A stretch of 64,000 bases of DNA from Phlyctochytrium arcticum (Eukaryota; Chytridiomycota; Chytridiomycetes; Chytridiales; Chytridiaceae), in the NCBI GenBank assembly GCA_025602905.1, contig JAHLKI010000003.1, forward strand, positions 1,054,001 through 1,118,000, in the 5' to 3' direction. The translations under genes were made by a program, and so were the position numbers. Each line of letters starts with the position of its first letter. Position 1 is the first letter of the stretch. Under the pieces are notes generated by a model that saw only the letters and a program-made list of their open reading frames with translations, was not told the DNA's origin and searched no databases. Below, piece by piece: positions 44,700 through 56,031 of this stretch.

Positions 44700-45197
44700 G
44701 TAGGTCATGATTTTGTCCCGAATGTCTTTGTCAACGGGCATATTTATCCTGGGACCGCGACAAATTGATTCAAATCAAGAAAGAGGAAGAGAAGGCCCTG
44801 GCGGTGCCCACTAATCCGGAAAGGCCTTAAATCAAGAAACTATTTTTGTTTATTGGGTCCAGGACCAAATGATGGCCGTCTCCTGTGATCTCAAGATGGA
44901 CGAGATCTGCTGGTGGTGGGAGCAACCCACCGATTAACCTGATGGCATAGGGTGGTCATGGTCAACAGAGAGTCGTTGGGATGGCCGGCACGCCATGATG
45001 ATAAACTTGTCATTCGGCAAGAAGGAGGCGGAGATCGTAGAGCCAGTAGATGAGAGTAGTGGTGATACAGTATTGTAACATGTAAAATCAATATGGAAAG
45101 TTTCTTTCAAGACAAGTGAAGTAAGGGAAAGACGTTAAAAATATACACATGAGAAGAGATATGAGACATCACATAGAATTAAGAAGGAGAATGAAAG
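44700..45197. other. Intergenic
   Basis: No gene seen. AT-rich near 45060-45190, just past the 3' end of the PIF1-like gene. Confidence 0.4.
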
Positions 45198-46760
45198 TTA
45201 TCCAATGACCTCCATAGCATCCAACCTGCGATTGTCCATCAACCGCTCTAGAACTGACTTGTTTGCACCCTTCGGCTCTCTCCCTCGAGCAAGCCGGGCT
45301 TCTGCTAGGGAAGTATCCAGTTGTTGCAAGCGGTCGTAGCTGAAGGGCGGGTCAAAAATGACACCATTGAAAGATTTGACCCGTGAGAGAGCGACGAATG
45401 CCAGACCGGCTGCAAATTCCTTTGTACTGAGTGAGACAACCGCTTGATCCAGTGTCGTACCCTGACACTTGTGAACCGTTAGGCCCACGCGAGGATTAAG
45501 GGCAGCTGCGTTCGAGAATACTGGTTGTTGTTGTATTCGAATTCGCGACAGATCGGTGTTATGGGAACCACCGATTTGCCTGTCACGGACGTCAGGGTAG
45601 GGCCGTCGTACCGATCAAAAGAGACCATGACGGCAGTTGGTAGGCGGGGAGGACAGGAGCCATTCTCGTAAAAAATATTGACAACTGTACCCATGGCTCC
45701 GTTCACGAGACCTGTAAGGAAAAATCACAACAAATCAAGTTAAGTCAACTCACCACATTCCCAAGAAATGGCTCGTCCAAAGATTGGAGGTGAGAACTAC
45801 TCGGGCACCACGGGCTAAGCAGATGACGGTCTCCAGGCCGTCAACCTGTTTGTCCAATGCCCGATCAGGACGCCTACCAGTATGAACAGCAAGAATCCGT
45901 GCAATCGCGGCCGCAGTGGCGAGGAGCTTACTGTCATTATGGTGATCCACATCTTCCCATCGAGGGAAAATTCGAAGTGCCGAGTCGAAATCGTCCTACA
46001 TCAATGGCGGTAATGCGAAGCGGGTTCGCTGCATGAAACAATGAAAATCGTACAGAGTCGATTTGCCCTCCCGTAAACGTAAAAGGGCTTCACGGAACTA
46101 TGTCTGCTCTTCCGAATCGCCTCGCTGGCGCATAATCTGGGTCAAAGTGACCACCTGGTTGAATTGAGCGTAACAGAAACGACCCAGTTCAAAGCTCCGA
46201 GTGGTTGCAGATTGCTAGGAGTAGAGAGGGACATCTTTGACGGGAGGGAGCTGCATAAAGTCTCCCAAGAGGAGGACAGCCCTCCCACCTAGTGGAGAAT
46301 GACGATGGGCAGGGAGCAGTTCCCTCAATCTGGTGTCAATCTTTCCTAACATGCTACGGCCAACCATACTTTTTTCATCAATGATGAAGACTTCAGCATC
46401 CCGATATTGGTCTTGCAACTGTTGCAAGCGAGTTTCGGAGAGAGGGGAAAACTTCTTTACTGGAATGCCCAACGCGGAATGAATCGTTTCACCCTTGATA
46501 TTGAACGCAGCAACACCGGCAGGGGCCATGGCAACGTACGGCGAGCGGCGACCGGCTTGCCGGGCAAGTGCATCCAGGGTTCTCCTGGCATGTATGAGAA
46601 AAGATTTGTCCGGCCCAGCTGTGCCCCGCACAATGAGTCTGGGAGGTGGCACACTGTCTTCACCTCAACAAACATTTCGCTGGTAATAGCTGCAAATTAG
46701 TCTGTAGGCCTTCACTTGCTCCGCATTGAGGTCGGACATAGGTTGATAAGGGTCGATATC
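45198..46760 (-). pseudogene. PIF1-like DNA helicase, broken (Helitron-type or stand-alone)
   Basis: Reading from 46760: SDLNAEQVKAYRLICSYYQ, a frame change near 46680, then LIVRGTAGPDKSFLIHA (Walker A; the usual GTAGTGKS reads GPDKS), GVAAFNIKGETIHSALGIP, EVFIIDEKSMVG (Walker B), VLLLGDFMQLPPV. A stop at 46215 and several later stops interrupt it. Then CLARGARVVLTSNLW, NGAMGTVVNIFYENG, and the C-terminal helicase motifs LTVHKCQGTTLDQAVVSLS and LAFVALSRVKSFNGVIFD. It ends at 45198. PIF1 helicases unwind DNA 5' to 3'. In fungi such genes are often Helitron C-termini, but no Rep or HUH motif is present upstream. Confidence 0.8.
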
Positions 46761-46903
46761 CCTCAGTACCAAAAATGGCACTAGTAAAATGCGTGGTGAC
46801 ATGGAGCGAATCACATCAAAAAGCGCGTTTCTTGTGCAACCAAGTGATATCCCACTCCTCCGCAGTAACTGCGCAGTGTGATTCGTTCAGAAACACCACA
46901 CCT

Positions 46904-46929
46904 GTGTGATATTACCTGTAATATCACAC
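46904..46929. repeat. 11-bp inverted repeat
   Basis: gtgtgatatta-cctg-taatatcacac, perfect arms. It lies between the helicase fragment and the Copia 3' end, possibly at a junction. Confidence 0.85.
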
Positions 46930-47079
46930 CCGCGCCACACGCATCTCGGAAACTTTCCCAGGGCCATTCCCCAATTCCTCCTTCTCCCCATCTCCGAGAT
47001 ACTTCACAAAACAAAGACTTCAAATCATCACAATCAAACATGGGCTGCGGAAATGTTGGACCTCCCATTCTTGGGGACA

Positions 47080-47486
47080 CTAACTTTGACGACGAAAGTG
47101 TTATCTCTCCACCCCACCCGATGGAGCCACGTTACCAACACCTCGCGCGGGAATTCCTAGCGACGAGGAAAGAGAGCAATGTCCCGAAAAACACCCGCCA
47201 AGACGAAAACCAGTGGGCAGGTTCGACCATCATCTATGAGGACAACCAAGCCGTTATCGCCCAAATGCAACAAGGTTACATCCGTACCGAACGCACCAAA
47301 CATGTTGACCCAAAGTACTTTCACGCCAAGGATATGATTGATCGTAAGGAGATCGACCTACAATACGTTTCCTCTACCAACAATGTTGCCGACATCATGG
47401 CCAAGACCCTGAACAGCACAATGCACTGGAAACTTGTTCCACGACTGGGCATGGCTCGACTCTCCTCTCTTACGCCAATCGATTGA
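47080..47486 (+). pseudogene. Copia RNase H C-terminal fragment
   Basis: Continuous frame with STIIYEDNQAVIAQMQQGYI, RTKHVDPKYFHAKDMIDRKE, DLQYVSSTNNVADIMAKTLN and a stop at 47484-47486. This is the standard last 100 residues of Copia Pol (EDNQAxI, KHIDxKYHFxRD, ADxxTKxL). Everything before RNase H is missing and the sequence upstream of about 47080 is unrelated. It is followed by a leader, a polypurine tract at 47619-47627 and an LTR, so it is the 3' remnant of a second, different Copia element. Confidence 0.85.
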
Positions 47487-47627
47487 GCACTCTTTTTCCC
47501 CCGTCGGTTTTTATCTCAAAGAGTTTTACGACGGACGGTTTTAATGAGGCTCCTACGCGCTCCCTACATCCTCCACAAGGCACACATCTACACACATCTG
47601 CACTTGGCTGCTCGCGATCAGGGGGAG

Positions 47628-47821
47628 TGTTGTGAACTAGTATTACTCGGCGTACTCTAAGCCATAGGCGTGACCCACATTCGTAGTCATAGCAACATCG
47701 TACTCTATAAGAAAGGTTTTGGGGGCGATCGCTCCCGCCTTAGAACTGACAGGGATATCAATACATTTACCACGGTTCCTCGTCCTGCTCATATAAGCAG
47801 AGACACCTCACACTAGTCTCA
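47628..47821 (+). repeat. LTR of second Copia element
   Basis: Starts TGTTGTGAACTAG right after the purine tract cagggggag and probably ends CTAGTCTCA at 47821 (TG...CA, about 194 bp). No partner LTR in the window, so the right border is inferred. Confidence 0.6.
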
Positions 47822-48198
47822 ATATAAATCCAGATAATCAATTAATAACAATTGATCCAATATATTCTCTGCCGTTGCTACATGAAGAAGGTGATGCAAA
47901 TACTGAACGTCGCGTGACTCTTTTGTATGATGATTCGACATTATTCTTAAATGGCCAAAATGAATTAACTGTAAATCAACCAGACCCTCCTGACTTGGAT
48001 TTGCCACTCTTCTATAACGATGATAACAAGATAGAACTTAGATACGCATCGCACTTCAATGATGACGAGGGGTTGTTTGACCTTGAGGGCAGTACATTCA
48101 AAAAAGGTCTCTCCCTGAAGATATCCGACCCCTTTAGTTTCAATGCGTTAAATTCGCACTGCTTGACTTTGAAAATCAATGATGACACAATGGTATAA
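47822..48198 (+). pseudogene. Virus-like fibre-shaft protein fragment
   Basis: A single open stretch follows the Copia LTR with no ATG at its head: repeats of short beta-strand phrases such as LFLNGQNELTVN, LDLPLFYNDDNKIELRYAS, GLSLKISDPFSFN and HCLTLKINDDTMV, then a stop at 48196. Alternating L-x-L strands separated by N/D-rich turns, with P at fixed positions, resemble triple-beta-spiral fibre shafts known from adenovirus-like fibres and from fibre genes of Polinton-like and adinto-type virus elements. The N-terminus and knob are missing. It may be the flank into which the Copia inserted. Assignment is by pattern only. It encodes no intact protein here. Confidence 0.4.
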
Positions 48199-48969
48199 CA
48201 GTAACAGGGACGGATGACTCGCTAGTTCAGGGGATGTGTAATTGAGTAGAAGTAATACTATTGATCAAGGTCAGAGGCCGGTTATTATGTACAGAGGGGA
48301 TGAGGCAGAGCCTCGCTTTTATAGTGTTTCTACAACAATTCCTACTTAAGGGAGGGGGATTGCAACGGGGCATCTTGGCCCCGACTTCTGCCAACCTTCC
48401 TTTCCTTGCCTTGGCATCTTTTCTGCCACAGTGATCTCGCCCAGGCCCAATGTCTATGCTAGTGCGGTCTTTCTACTGGAGGGAGTGAGATAGCCGCTAG
48501 GCCGCATCTCTGGCCACGCGCGACGCGTCCTGGCAGCTTCCCAGGGCGGACCTCCCAGCTTTAGTTAAATCAACCCTGTACTAAAAAGGAAATAATTGCG
48601 CTGCGCCGCTGAGGTAATACGCGATCTCCGCCAGCGTCAAAAGCACTCTCCAGAATCTTTGACCAGCATTGCTGCTACTGGAAAGCTCCAAAAGATGGCC
48701 TACCGGCGCGACATTTTGCTGAACAAGAAGTATGAGTATCAGATTCATTTGTGGTACAAGCTTCTTTGGTGCCATTTTGTAATGGTTACATCGTGCCAAA
48801 CGAACATGATTGGCTATTATTTCCCTTCTTTTTTTGCTGCTCCTGAGCAAGAGGCCAGCTGGAGATCAGTATTGGCATTCACACAGATTGTTTTTGGGCC
48901 TATATTCTAACTCGGAATCGAAGGTCAAGCCCATACGGTGTATGCGAAAGCCTCAAGCTGCAAGTCAAG
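48199..48969. other. Intergenic
   Basis: No gene supported. The part 48240-48560 has LTR-like character (tttatagtg, short inverted pieces) but no partner. The sequence from 48600 to 48960 is the 5' flank of copy B. Confidence 0.35.
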
Positions 48970-51864
48970 ATGAGCGACACCGACGCGATTCTCGATAGTC
49001 CGCGAGTCTGTGAACTGAAGAGGGTGAAGAGGAAATCACAGCGGGTAGTGCTATATGCTGCTGGATGTATGAAGTGTCGGTGCAAAGAATCTGGGAACTT
49101 CTACGTTCGTGATCTTTCGGATATTGCCTTTTTACAATCGCATGGATCGAAGCTGCATTATGATAGCAAGGAGAATTGGATTCTTCAAGCAGTCTTCTGT
49201 AACAGATGCTTCAAGAGCTTTGCTGAACAGCATCCTGAAAGATTCGGAAGAAGGACATTGGTGGAGGACGAGCCTGCTGTGAGCCACCACACTGATGCCG
49301 GTACACAAACTGATACTCCTCCCATTACCATTGTCGCAACACTCCCAACTCCCACCCCCAAACCCAAACCCAAACCCATCAACATCAAAGAATCCACAAA
49401 GTTATTACGCGAAAACCCTTTCACCTCTCCAATGCCGTTTGCAGCCAGTCTGGAGGAGTTTATCGACCATCTCGACTCGAACTGTGACCAACTGGCAACC
49501 AAGATGGCGACTTTTCTCGGGTTTGAGGCCTCTTCATGGAAAACAGATTTGGGTAGACAAAGGCGCGTGATCATGGTGGCGATCGCAATGCAGGCTGCTA
49601 GCTTGCTAGACCATACATCCTCAATTAATTATGTCAAACAGCACGTTCTCACCACCTACAAATCTCTCACTGACACAGACAAGGAGCTGTTGTCTGCACT
49701 GAATCTGTCATTTGCACCAAGGCACTGGCGGAAAAAGATGATAGTTACCGTGGATCAGAGCAAGGTCGACTTGGAGGCTAGAGTCGCTAGCGGTGCGGAA
49801 GTGAGCATTCTCAAACTTGACAATTGTAATCGCGTTCGCGTTCGAGGAAGCCCGGGATCAGCAAACACTTCCAAGTTCTCAGAAGCATACACCCAGGCTA
49901 ACCTGGCTGTCAAATTCTATCAGAAGGCTCCACCGAATGTCTCTGAAAACTTTGGTGAAACCCTTGCCCCACTCCCAAGACCAGAACAGCCTTACATCAA
50001 CTTCAGTGTCATGTCGGATCCCATCAAAACTGATGCTGAAGACTTTGTTCTGGCTTCGTTGCCCTCATCCACTCAATACTCATCATCACTCAACTATGTT
50101 GACCACTTTTTGGAGTCTTTGGATGACCGAAAATTTTGAACACTTTATCAATTCAACCTTTCAACAAAAGCGGCGCAATTGAAAGATTTCAAAATTTTCG
50201 CTGCCGTCCCCAATAAGATGAAGACCTGGCAGGATGTCCAAACTCTGGTCCAACTCATGATGGATTTTGTCAGAGAATACCCAAACGAATGCACGTGGGT
50301 AGTAGGGGACTACTACGTGTGGGTCAATGTCCTCAAGGTCATTTGGGGGCAGCCAGGGCGGAGTCTCCGGACAGCGTTGCTCGCGTGGCCGGACGGCATG
50401 CATATCGCCCTCAATGCACAGCAAGGTTTGTGGTAACTGACTTATGGTCTGACAAATTATTAACCGAGCGTCTATAGCTTTGATTCTTTGGAATTTTGGG
50501 CTCTTTATGCCCATTTGGGGTTCCGCTTTCCCAAATTTCACTGTCTCGGTGGTTAAACTGAGGCCGGAAAGGCGGGTGATGCTTCTCTCGATGATTTTTT
50601 TGGCTTGGAATGAATGTCGTCAAGAGATGAAGGCACTGTATGAAGCACGCAAAGACCAAATGACAGATGTGCAGCGAACTTTTGTAGAGGCATTGCTGCG
50701 CTTTTTCGACAAGGACCTACCTATGGCACTTGACGCCGGCAATGTTATGGCATCTGGTGATATGGGAAAATACCGTGATGTTTGCACGCGTCTCCTCCCA
50801 TTCTTTATCAGATACGGGAAAAAGAATTATGTCAACATCATCCTGTACAATCTCGGCAACCTTCATTACTTCAAGTGTTTGAAAAAGGAGGAGGTTTTGA
50901 GAGCCCTCCGCAGCTTCCTCCCCTGGGCAAGCTCGGAAGATCTGGAAGTCTTCCACTCCGTTATTCGTGCCGCCTTGAGACCGTATGATTCGGAAAACTC
51001 CGCTGTTGTAAACACGATGTTCATTACCGCTGTATCCGACATTGGGGCATCCGCGTTTTTAGCGGAAGCAGCGAAGCAGAACAAGCTGGAGAAGGAAAGG
51101 CGCATCGCCCACTCGCATCTCATGGGCTCCTTTCCTGCCAGCGATGCATCGCGGGGTACTGCAGCAAGTGGACGCGCAACCTATTACAATGAACAGCTCG
51201 CCACCATGGCCACGTATGTCACCAAAATATTCGAGCGAGTCATGGCGGTCGACAGGAGCTTTTCAATTCAAGGCAGTAAGGAGAAGCAACACTCGGCCTC
51301 GCAAAAGCTCGTGCCGGGTTACCAGCTGATGAGTGATCACAGTCTCACCGACGCCATGGAGGCTAGTCCTCCTACGCGGAGGAAAGATAATGGAACTTTT
51401 TCTTTCGAAAACCGGCTCCTGGGGTCTTGGCATTTATCTCAGAGAGAATTCTGCCTTTGCCTTTTTGGAGTGCGGATTTAAACCTTGGTTCCAGCACGAA
51501 GCTGGAGGAATACCGTGCCTATGATTTTGTCAAGCAGCCCGAAGACCGCCAACCCCGCCAACCAGTCGTTGACAATACTCCCAATGCCCCGAACCTTAAA
51601 GACCGCCAGCCGCTGGGCGACTTTACGCCAAAGCCAAACGCGAGCGCTTCAAAAGTTAAGCCGGATAAGATAGAGTGGCTAACTGTCGACTCTCCAGTTT
51701 CGAAAATCATTCCCGCATGTCATTGCGATTCTTTCCAGCAAGATCCGTGTGAGCATCTCATGCAAGAGATTTGCGTAAAGCATTGGAAGAATTGGGTCAC
51801 CAATTTGGCTTGCACATCTGGAGAAGTCAAGTTGGAAGACGATGATGGCAATGACAAAGAATGA
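48970..51864 (+). pseudogene. Unrecognised two-exon family, copy B
   Basis: ATG at 48970 (MSDTDAILDSPRVCELKRVK). Exon 1 to 50425: Cys cluster YAAGCMKCRCKES...VFCNRCFKSF, a Pro/Lys linker, PFAASLEEFIDHLDSNCDQL, VSILKLDNCNRVRVRGSPGS-type core (about 49810), in-frame TGA at 50137, WVVGDYYVWVNVLKVIW, WPDGMHIALNAQ. A 52-bp intron at 50426-50477 lies at the same codon as in copy A. Exon 2: LFMPIWGSAFPNFTV, VQRTFVEALLRFFDKDLPMA, KNYVNIILYNL, SSEDLEVFHSVIRAALRPYD. A frame change near 51430 gives ISERILPLPFW, then CHCDSFQQDPCEHLM and an acidic tail DDDGNDKE with stop at 51862. About 950 residues with only two lesions, so it decayed recently. Family unknown. Confidence 0.7.
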
Positions 51865-52566
51865 GGTGAGAATTACTTTTGTAAACTACCTTTCCCACAT
51901 TTCCTGAACAAAAGATACTTCCAGATCTCAAAGTCATCACTCCTCTGCTTCAACCACCTCACATTTGGTCGGTCATTCTTCAAGCATTATCTCTTTCTCT
52001 CTACCCTTACATCCTTTCACATTCACAATCTGTCACTCTTGTATAAATACTTTAATCTGTCCCCTTTATTTCAGCACTTTTCAGCCCTCTTCTTCTGTTT
52101 CACCATCATGTATCAACACAATTTCATTCTTTGCCACATCAATACTATCTATTGGGGATCTTACCTGCCCCAGAACTTTGTAAACACCTTCGGGTTGAAG
52201 CAACCCGCTTGGCAGATGACTTATATATGTATATTCAGCAACTATTCAACGTTTCAGCCACCGAGGCGATGTGCGAAAAAAGTTAGAGACATCTTTGTGG
52301 AAGAGGTGGGGGTCAAGACACAGATGTTACATGATAAAGACAAAATTGTATATCATTTCCATATGAACTTCATATACAAAATCATCTTCAAATACTTGTT
52401 AAAAATCGTTCCTGCAATCCCGGGCCAGTCGGGAGAAATCTCATATACAAACTTTAAAGAAAAAAAATACTTTGGGTAAAGACTATGCTTCATTTAACCA
52501 TATCTGGGAGGTCCGTCCTGGGGGCAGCTTAGCTTGCTGACACATTGGTTCGAGGGCGCGCTGGGA
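51865..52566. other. Intergenic, pyrimidine-rich
   Basis: No gene. Pyrimidine-rich at 51960-52110, with a caacgtttcagcca 14-mer at 52247 shared with the tandem repeat at 32348 and 32509. Confidence 0.4.
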
Positions 52567-52630
52567 GGGGCGGCTGTCAAATCCACACCACTGGGTTCCC
52601 GATTCCACACCACCCGTGACCCCTGACTCA
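52567..52630 (+). repeat. MULE left terminal inverted repeat
   Basis: Begins ggggcggctgtcaaatcc and ends ccctgactca; inverted match to 55876-55939. Confidence 0.9.
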
Positions 52631-52783
52631 CATTGGCTGTTGCTATGACATGAAAGGGATCTCACAGCCACCTGGGCCAACAACTTTCAAGGCTGAGATT
52701 CAAGCTCAGCTTCAAGTGAAGCAACATAACCTGCGTTCCTGCCAGTCCTTCGTCCCTGCACCATATATTGTATATAACAAAAT

Positions 52784-53179
52784 CGGCTATCTATATTAGT
52801 ACTAGTTTCCACACACCGCTGACAGACAGCACCGACGATCACTGTGGCTTTGGTGGACATTGACCGAATCTGTGGCCCGAGGCTCCACAACCAGTGCACT
52901 TTGGGGGTGCGCGAACTCTTTGCTGGATACTGCATCGCTACTACTTCCTTCCTGGGGAGTAGGAGTGGTGTGGACGTGATCGGCTATCTATATCAGTACT
53001 AGTTTCCACACACCGCTGACAGACAGCACCGACAATCACTGTGGCTTTGGTGGACATTGACCGAATCTGTGGCCCGAGGCTCCACAACCAGTGCACTTTG
53101 GGGGTGCGCGAACTCTTCGCTGGATACTGACATCGCTACTACTTCCTTCCTGGGGAGTAGGAGTGGTGTGGACGTGATC
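52784..53179. repeat. Tandem duplication, two units of about 197 bp
   Basis: 52784-52980 and 52981-53179 are near-identical (a handful of differences). The unit contains the last zinc knuckle and the end of the MULE gene (coding strand -), so the second unit supplies the present stop and the first is an untranslated copy. Confidence 0.9.
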
Positions 53180-55725
53180 GTCTACATCAGCAGACATTTC
53201 ACGCGCAATCTGCAAGGCCAGTACATCGGTGGGGCATTGGTTGCGGCTATGTCCTTGTTCCCCGCACGACCCACATTGTTGCTGACTGGCATGTATTTCC
53301 GCTTCTGCGTGCTCAGCGCCTGTTTGCAGCCTTTTGTTCCCGCGCTCATGTGTAACATTGGTAAACCGGCCTACCGGTGGTTCAAGTACCTCAGAGTTGA
53401 CCCGAACTGTTGATGGTTTCAGGTGCCATCGCTTGATAAAATCCGACATTTTGAGCCCTCTGTCCTCCTGCCGCCTGATCAATATCTCATGTGCACACGG
53501 GATCCACAACACGGTTCGGAGCCGGTTGGTACAAGGCTTCAATGCTGAGGAGTTTTCGCTCATGAGGGCATCAGGATCGTCAGTCACTTTCGTAATCCTG
53601 TCCGCCTTGATTCGCTCTTTGTCGATCTTTGTCAAGATGTGAAGCGGTAGGTTTTAACTGACTTCTTGATAAAAGGGTTTGACCTTAACACCCACGTTGA
53701 ATCTCTTTTTCCCTTTGCTATCATCCTCGGTCAAAAATCTATGATTGATGTGCGCGTCTGTGTCTACTGATGCTTGGTAGTTCGTCATTTGCTGTGCACA
53801 GTTATCCTCGATAGTGCGATATAAGGTCAAGATTGTGGCGTTGGCAGAGCCGTTGGATTTCACCGAAGCCTAATGCTTCCCTTCAGCTCTTGAAGTGACT
53901 GTCGCATCAAGATGTTGGTGTTGGTCGATACAGTAGCTCGCCTAATGCTGTCTGAGGGGCAACTTGTTTTTTTGAAGGTAAGTGTACGTTGCCTTATCCA
54001 CCTTGGCTTCCAATGACTTCCATAGCTGCTCAAATTCAGCCTGGGTAGGTGCATGTTCAATACTCATCCATTCACTGAAGACAATACGTTAGCGGTATGC
54101 TCGCGCGAGGCGTATGTGATCAATTTACCTTTGGAACTCGGCCCACGCCTCTGCGTCATGTTTCTTGGTGTTATCATCAACAAAATTCTTTTGACAATGC
54201 TTTTTGATGTTTTGCCACATGTGCCATCTGCACAGAATAATTTTGGTATCGGGCCATTCGTTCCGTACGGCGGCGATGAAGGCGGTGTCACAGTCAATTA
54301 CAACGACAGGAGGGGGTTGTTTCAAGGACTTTGATAGTTTACCCAACGCAAGCTCGTAATCTTCAGTGGTCTCCCTGGCCATCAACATGAATGCGCTGGA
54401 AAAGGAGTGCCCCGTGTCCGTGATTCCGACAACATGCAACAAAGGCATTTTGTGGTGATTTGTTTGGTAGGTGCAATCTATAATCAAGACATCACCGAAG
54501 CGTTTTAACAATTCAACCATTTTGCTCTACAAGCCCATAAAATAGGTAAGCAAACGCATGACAGGAAAGAATTCAAATGTGAACTCACATCAGTTTGGAA
54601 AAAAAGATGCGTCAGGACGTGCTCGCTGTTCTTGATAACATCAGTGACAACGCCAGAGTCGACGCGCTTTTCCAAGTCCGCAAGAAGCGCAGCCAACGGT
54701 GAACGTCCCCGCAGATAGTCTCTGAGTGATTTGCTTCTTTGATTGCTGATTTCTCTAGACGTAATGATGACATTGGGATCATCTTTCTGCACTGAGGCAA
54801 AGATCTGCCGGGGCTTCGCGTGGGAATCGATCATATTCTGGATCTTGTTATAAATGTCGGGGGTTTGTGTGAATCTACGAGCCTGGAAAAAGACTCTCAT
54901 GCCCTTCCAACTTTGCTTTGGATGGCCTGTGTGTGTGCCTGCGTTTTCGACAACTTTCAGACTCCACTGACCAACGAGACCGTTCTTCACTTCGCCTTTC
55001 ATTATAACGGAGTATCCACATCCACTTTTCTTGCTACCCTTCTTACGCAGCGGGACTCCGGCGTCCTTGGGCTTGTAAGAACCACCACACGCACACACTT
55101 TGAACACTTTGTGGACGGGAGTTCCTTTGCCCATAACCGTTTTCGTCCTTGCGGTACCCAAAGCGAAGCCGTTCTCGAGCGCAAACTCTTCCAGGGCATG
55201 ATCTGCTTCCTCGAAACTAGCGAAGGGCCCGTGGGGTGGAAGCTCTGGAGACCAAGCTAAGTAGTCGACATCGGTTTAGTGAAAGCCGATCAACCAATTG
55301 AAATTACGAGCGTACCTAGTAGGCTATCCAGGGGGGATTCGGGGGCATAAAACTCTGCAATGGGGGCGACAGATGCTGCATCACTATCACGAGCCGATGC
55401 CGGACCATCACTATCTCCCACATTGCGGTTGGCCTCAGTATTCTCGCTGGTCAAGCCAATGTGCTGTTCGACTATAAACAATGATGGGTGGTCAGTATTC
55501 ATCCAATGTAAACAATGTGGAGATTGCTTTACCCTCCGATTGAATGGGGCCTCGTGGAACAGCAGAATGCGCTCTTTGAGTGGCTAATTGCAGAAGAGTA
55601 GGAGTTACGGCTCTCTGGGATCTGAAAGCTGCTATTTTCTCATTCATTCTCCTGTTGGCTTCATTTTGTTCGGCAATAAGAGCTTCAATGCTGACTAGCA
55701 CATCATCAGAATCGGGCAGAGGCAT
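53036..55725 (-). pseudogene. MULE transposase, five exons, with zinc-knuckle C-terminus
   Basis: Exons: 55725-55533, 55471-55316, 55256-54589, 54526-54129, 54074-53036. Introns of 61, 59, 62 and 54 bp keep phase. ATG gives MPLPDSDDVLVSIEALIAEQ, a coiled N-terminus. The FAR1/WRKY-like region reads FASFEEADHALEEFALENGF, KVCACGGSYKPK and NAGTHTGHPKQ. Catalytic core: LIIDCTYQTNHHKMPLL (first Asp), VVIDCDTAFIAAVRNEWPD (second Asp) and ILCRWHMWQNIKKHC. The C-terminus has two CCHC knuckles, CGSCGEQGHSRNQC and CTGCGASGHRFGQC. Lesions all lie in exon 5: TAG twice where Trp fits (near 53932 and 53870) and TAA near 53654 where Gln fits. All three can come from C-to-T change at CpA on one strand. Otherwise complete, so recently active. 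Confidence 0.85.
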
Positions 55726-55875
55726 TTTCAATAGAGATTGTAGAAGTTTACGGCAAAGACTGTATGAATATGCTATGCTATGTAAGAACAGCAGAGGACG
55801 CCAGACTTCAAGATCAACATCCGAACTCTGGTCCGAACTCCGACATGGACAAGTGGCTGTGGACCGCATTTGGTA

Positions 55876-55939
55876 TGAGTCACGGGTCACGGGTGGTGTG
55901 GAATCGGGAACCCAGTGGTGTGGATTTGACAGCCGCCCC
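55876..55939 (-). repeat. MULE right terminal inverted repeat
   Basis: Reverse complement of 52567-52630; reads tgagtcacgggtcacggg to gacagccgcccc on +. Confidence 0.9.
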
Positions 55940-56031
55940 GGGAGGAATGTCCGAGAAATGCCTAAGTCCCCTCGCTCACTACTGACACTACCAAACTCCA
56001 AGGTTATCCCACAAGAGCATATATACAAAGA

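Larger units (their letters stand above)
52567..55939 (-). mobile_element. Full-length MULE transposon
   Basis: 64-bp terminal inverted repeats at 52567-52630 and 55876-55939 (outer end GGGGCGGCTGTCAAATCC, one mismatch in 64 by my reading) enclose one five-exon minus-strand MULE gene (53036-55725). Size 3373 bp. The 9-bp target duplication expected for MULEs was not found: left flank gcgctggga, right flank gggaggaat. Confidence 0.85.

Noticed and set aside
45198..46760. Helitron call for the PIF1 helicase
   Set aside because: No Rep/HUH motif, no TC...CTRR ends and no 3' hairpin seen; kept as PIF1-like.
26120..50140. Alternative genetic code, because many frames contain single in-frame stops
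   Set aside because: TAA, TAG and TGA all occur at positions where different residues are expected (Arg, Trp, Tyr, Gln, Cys), and genes also end normally with each; decay is simpler.
52558..55948. 9-bp target duplication of the MULE
   Set aside because: Flanking 9-mers do not match; only ggga is shared.
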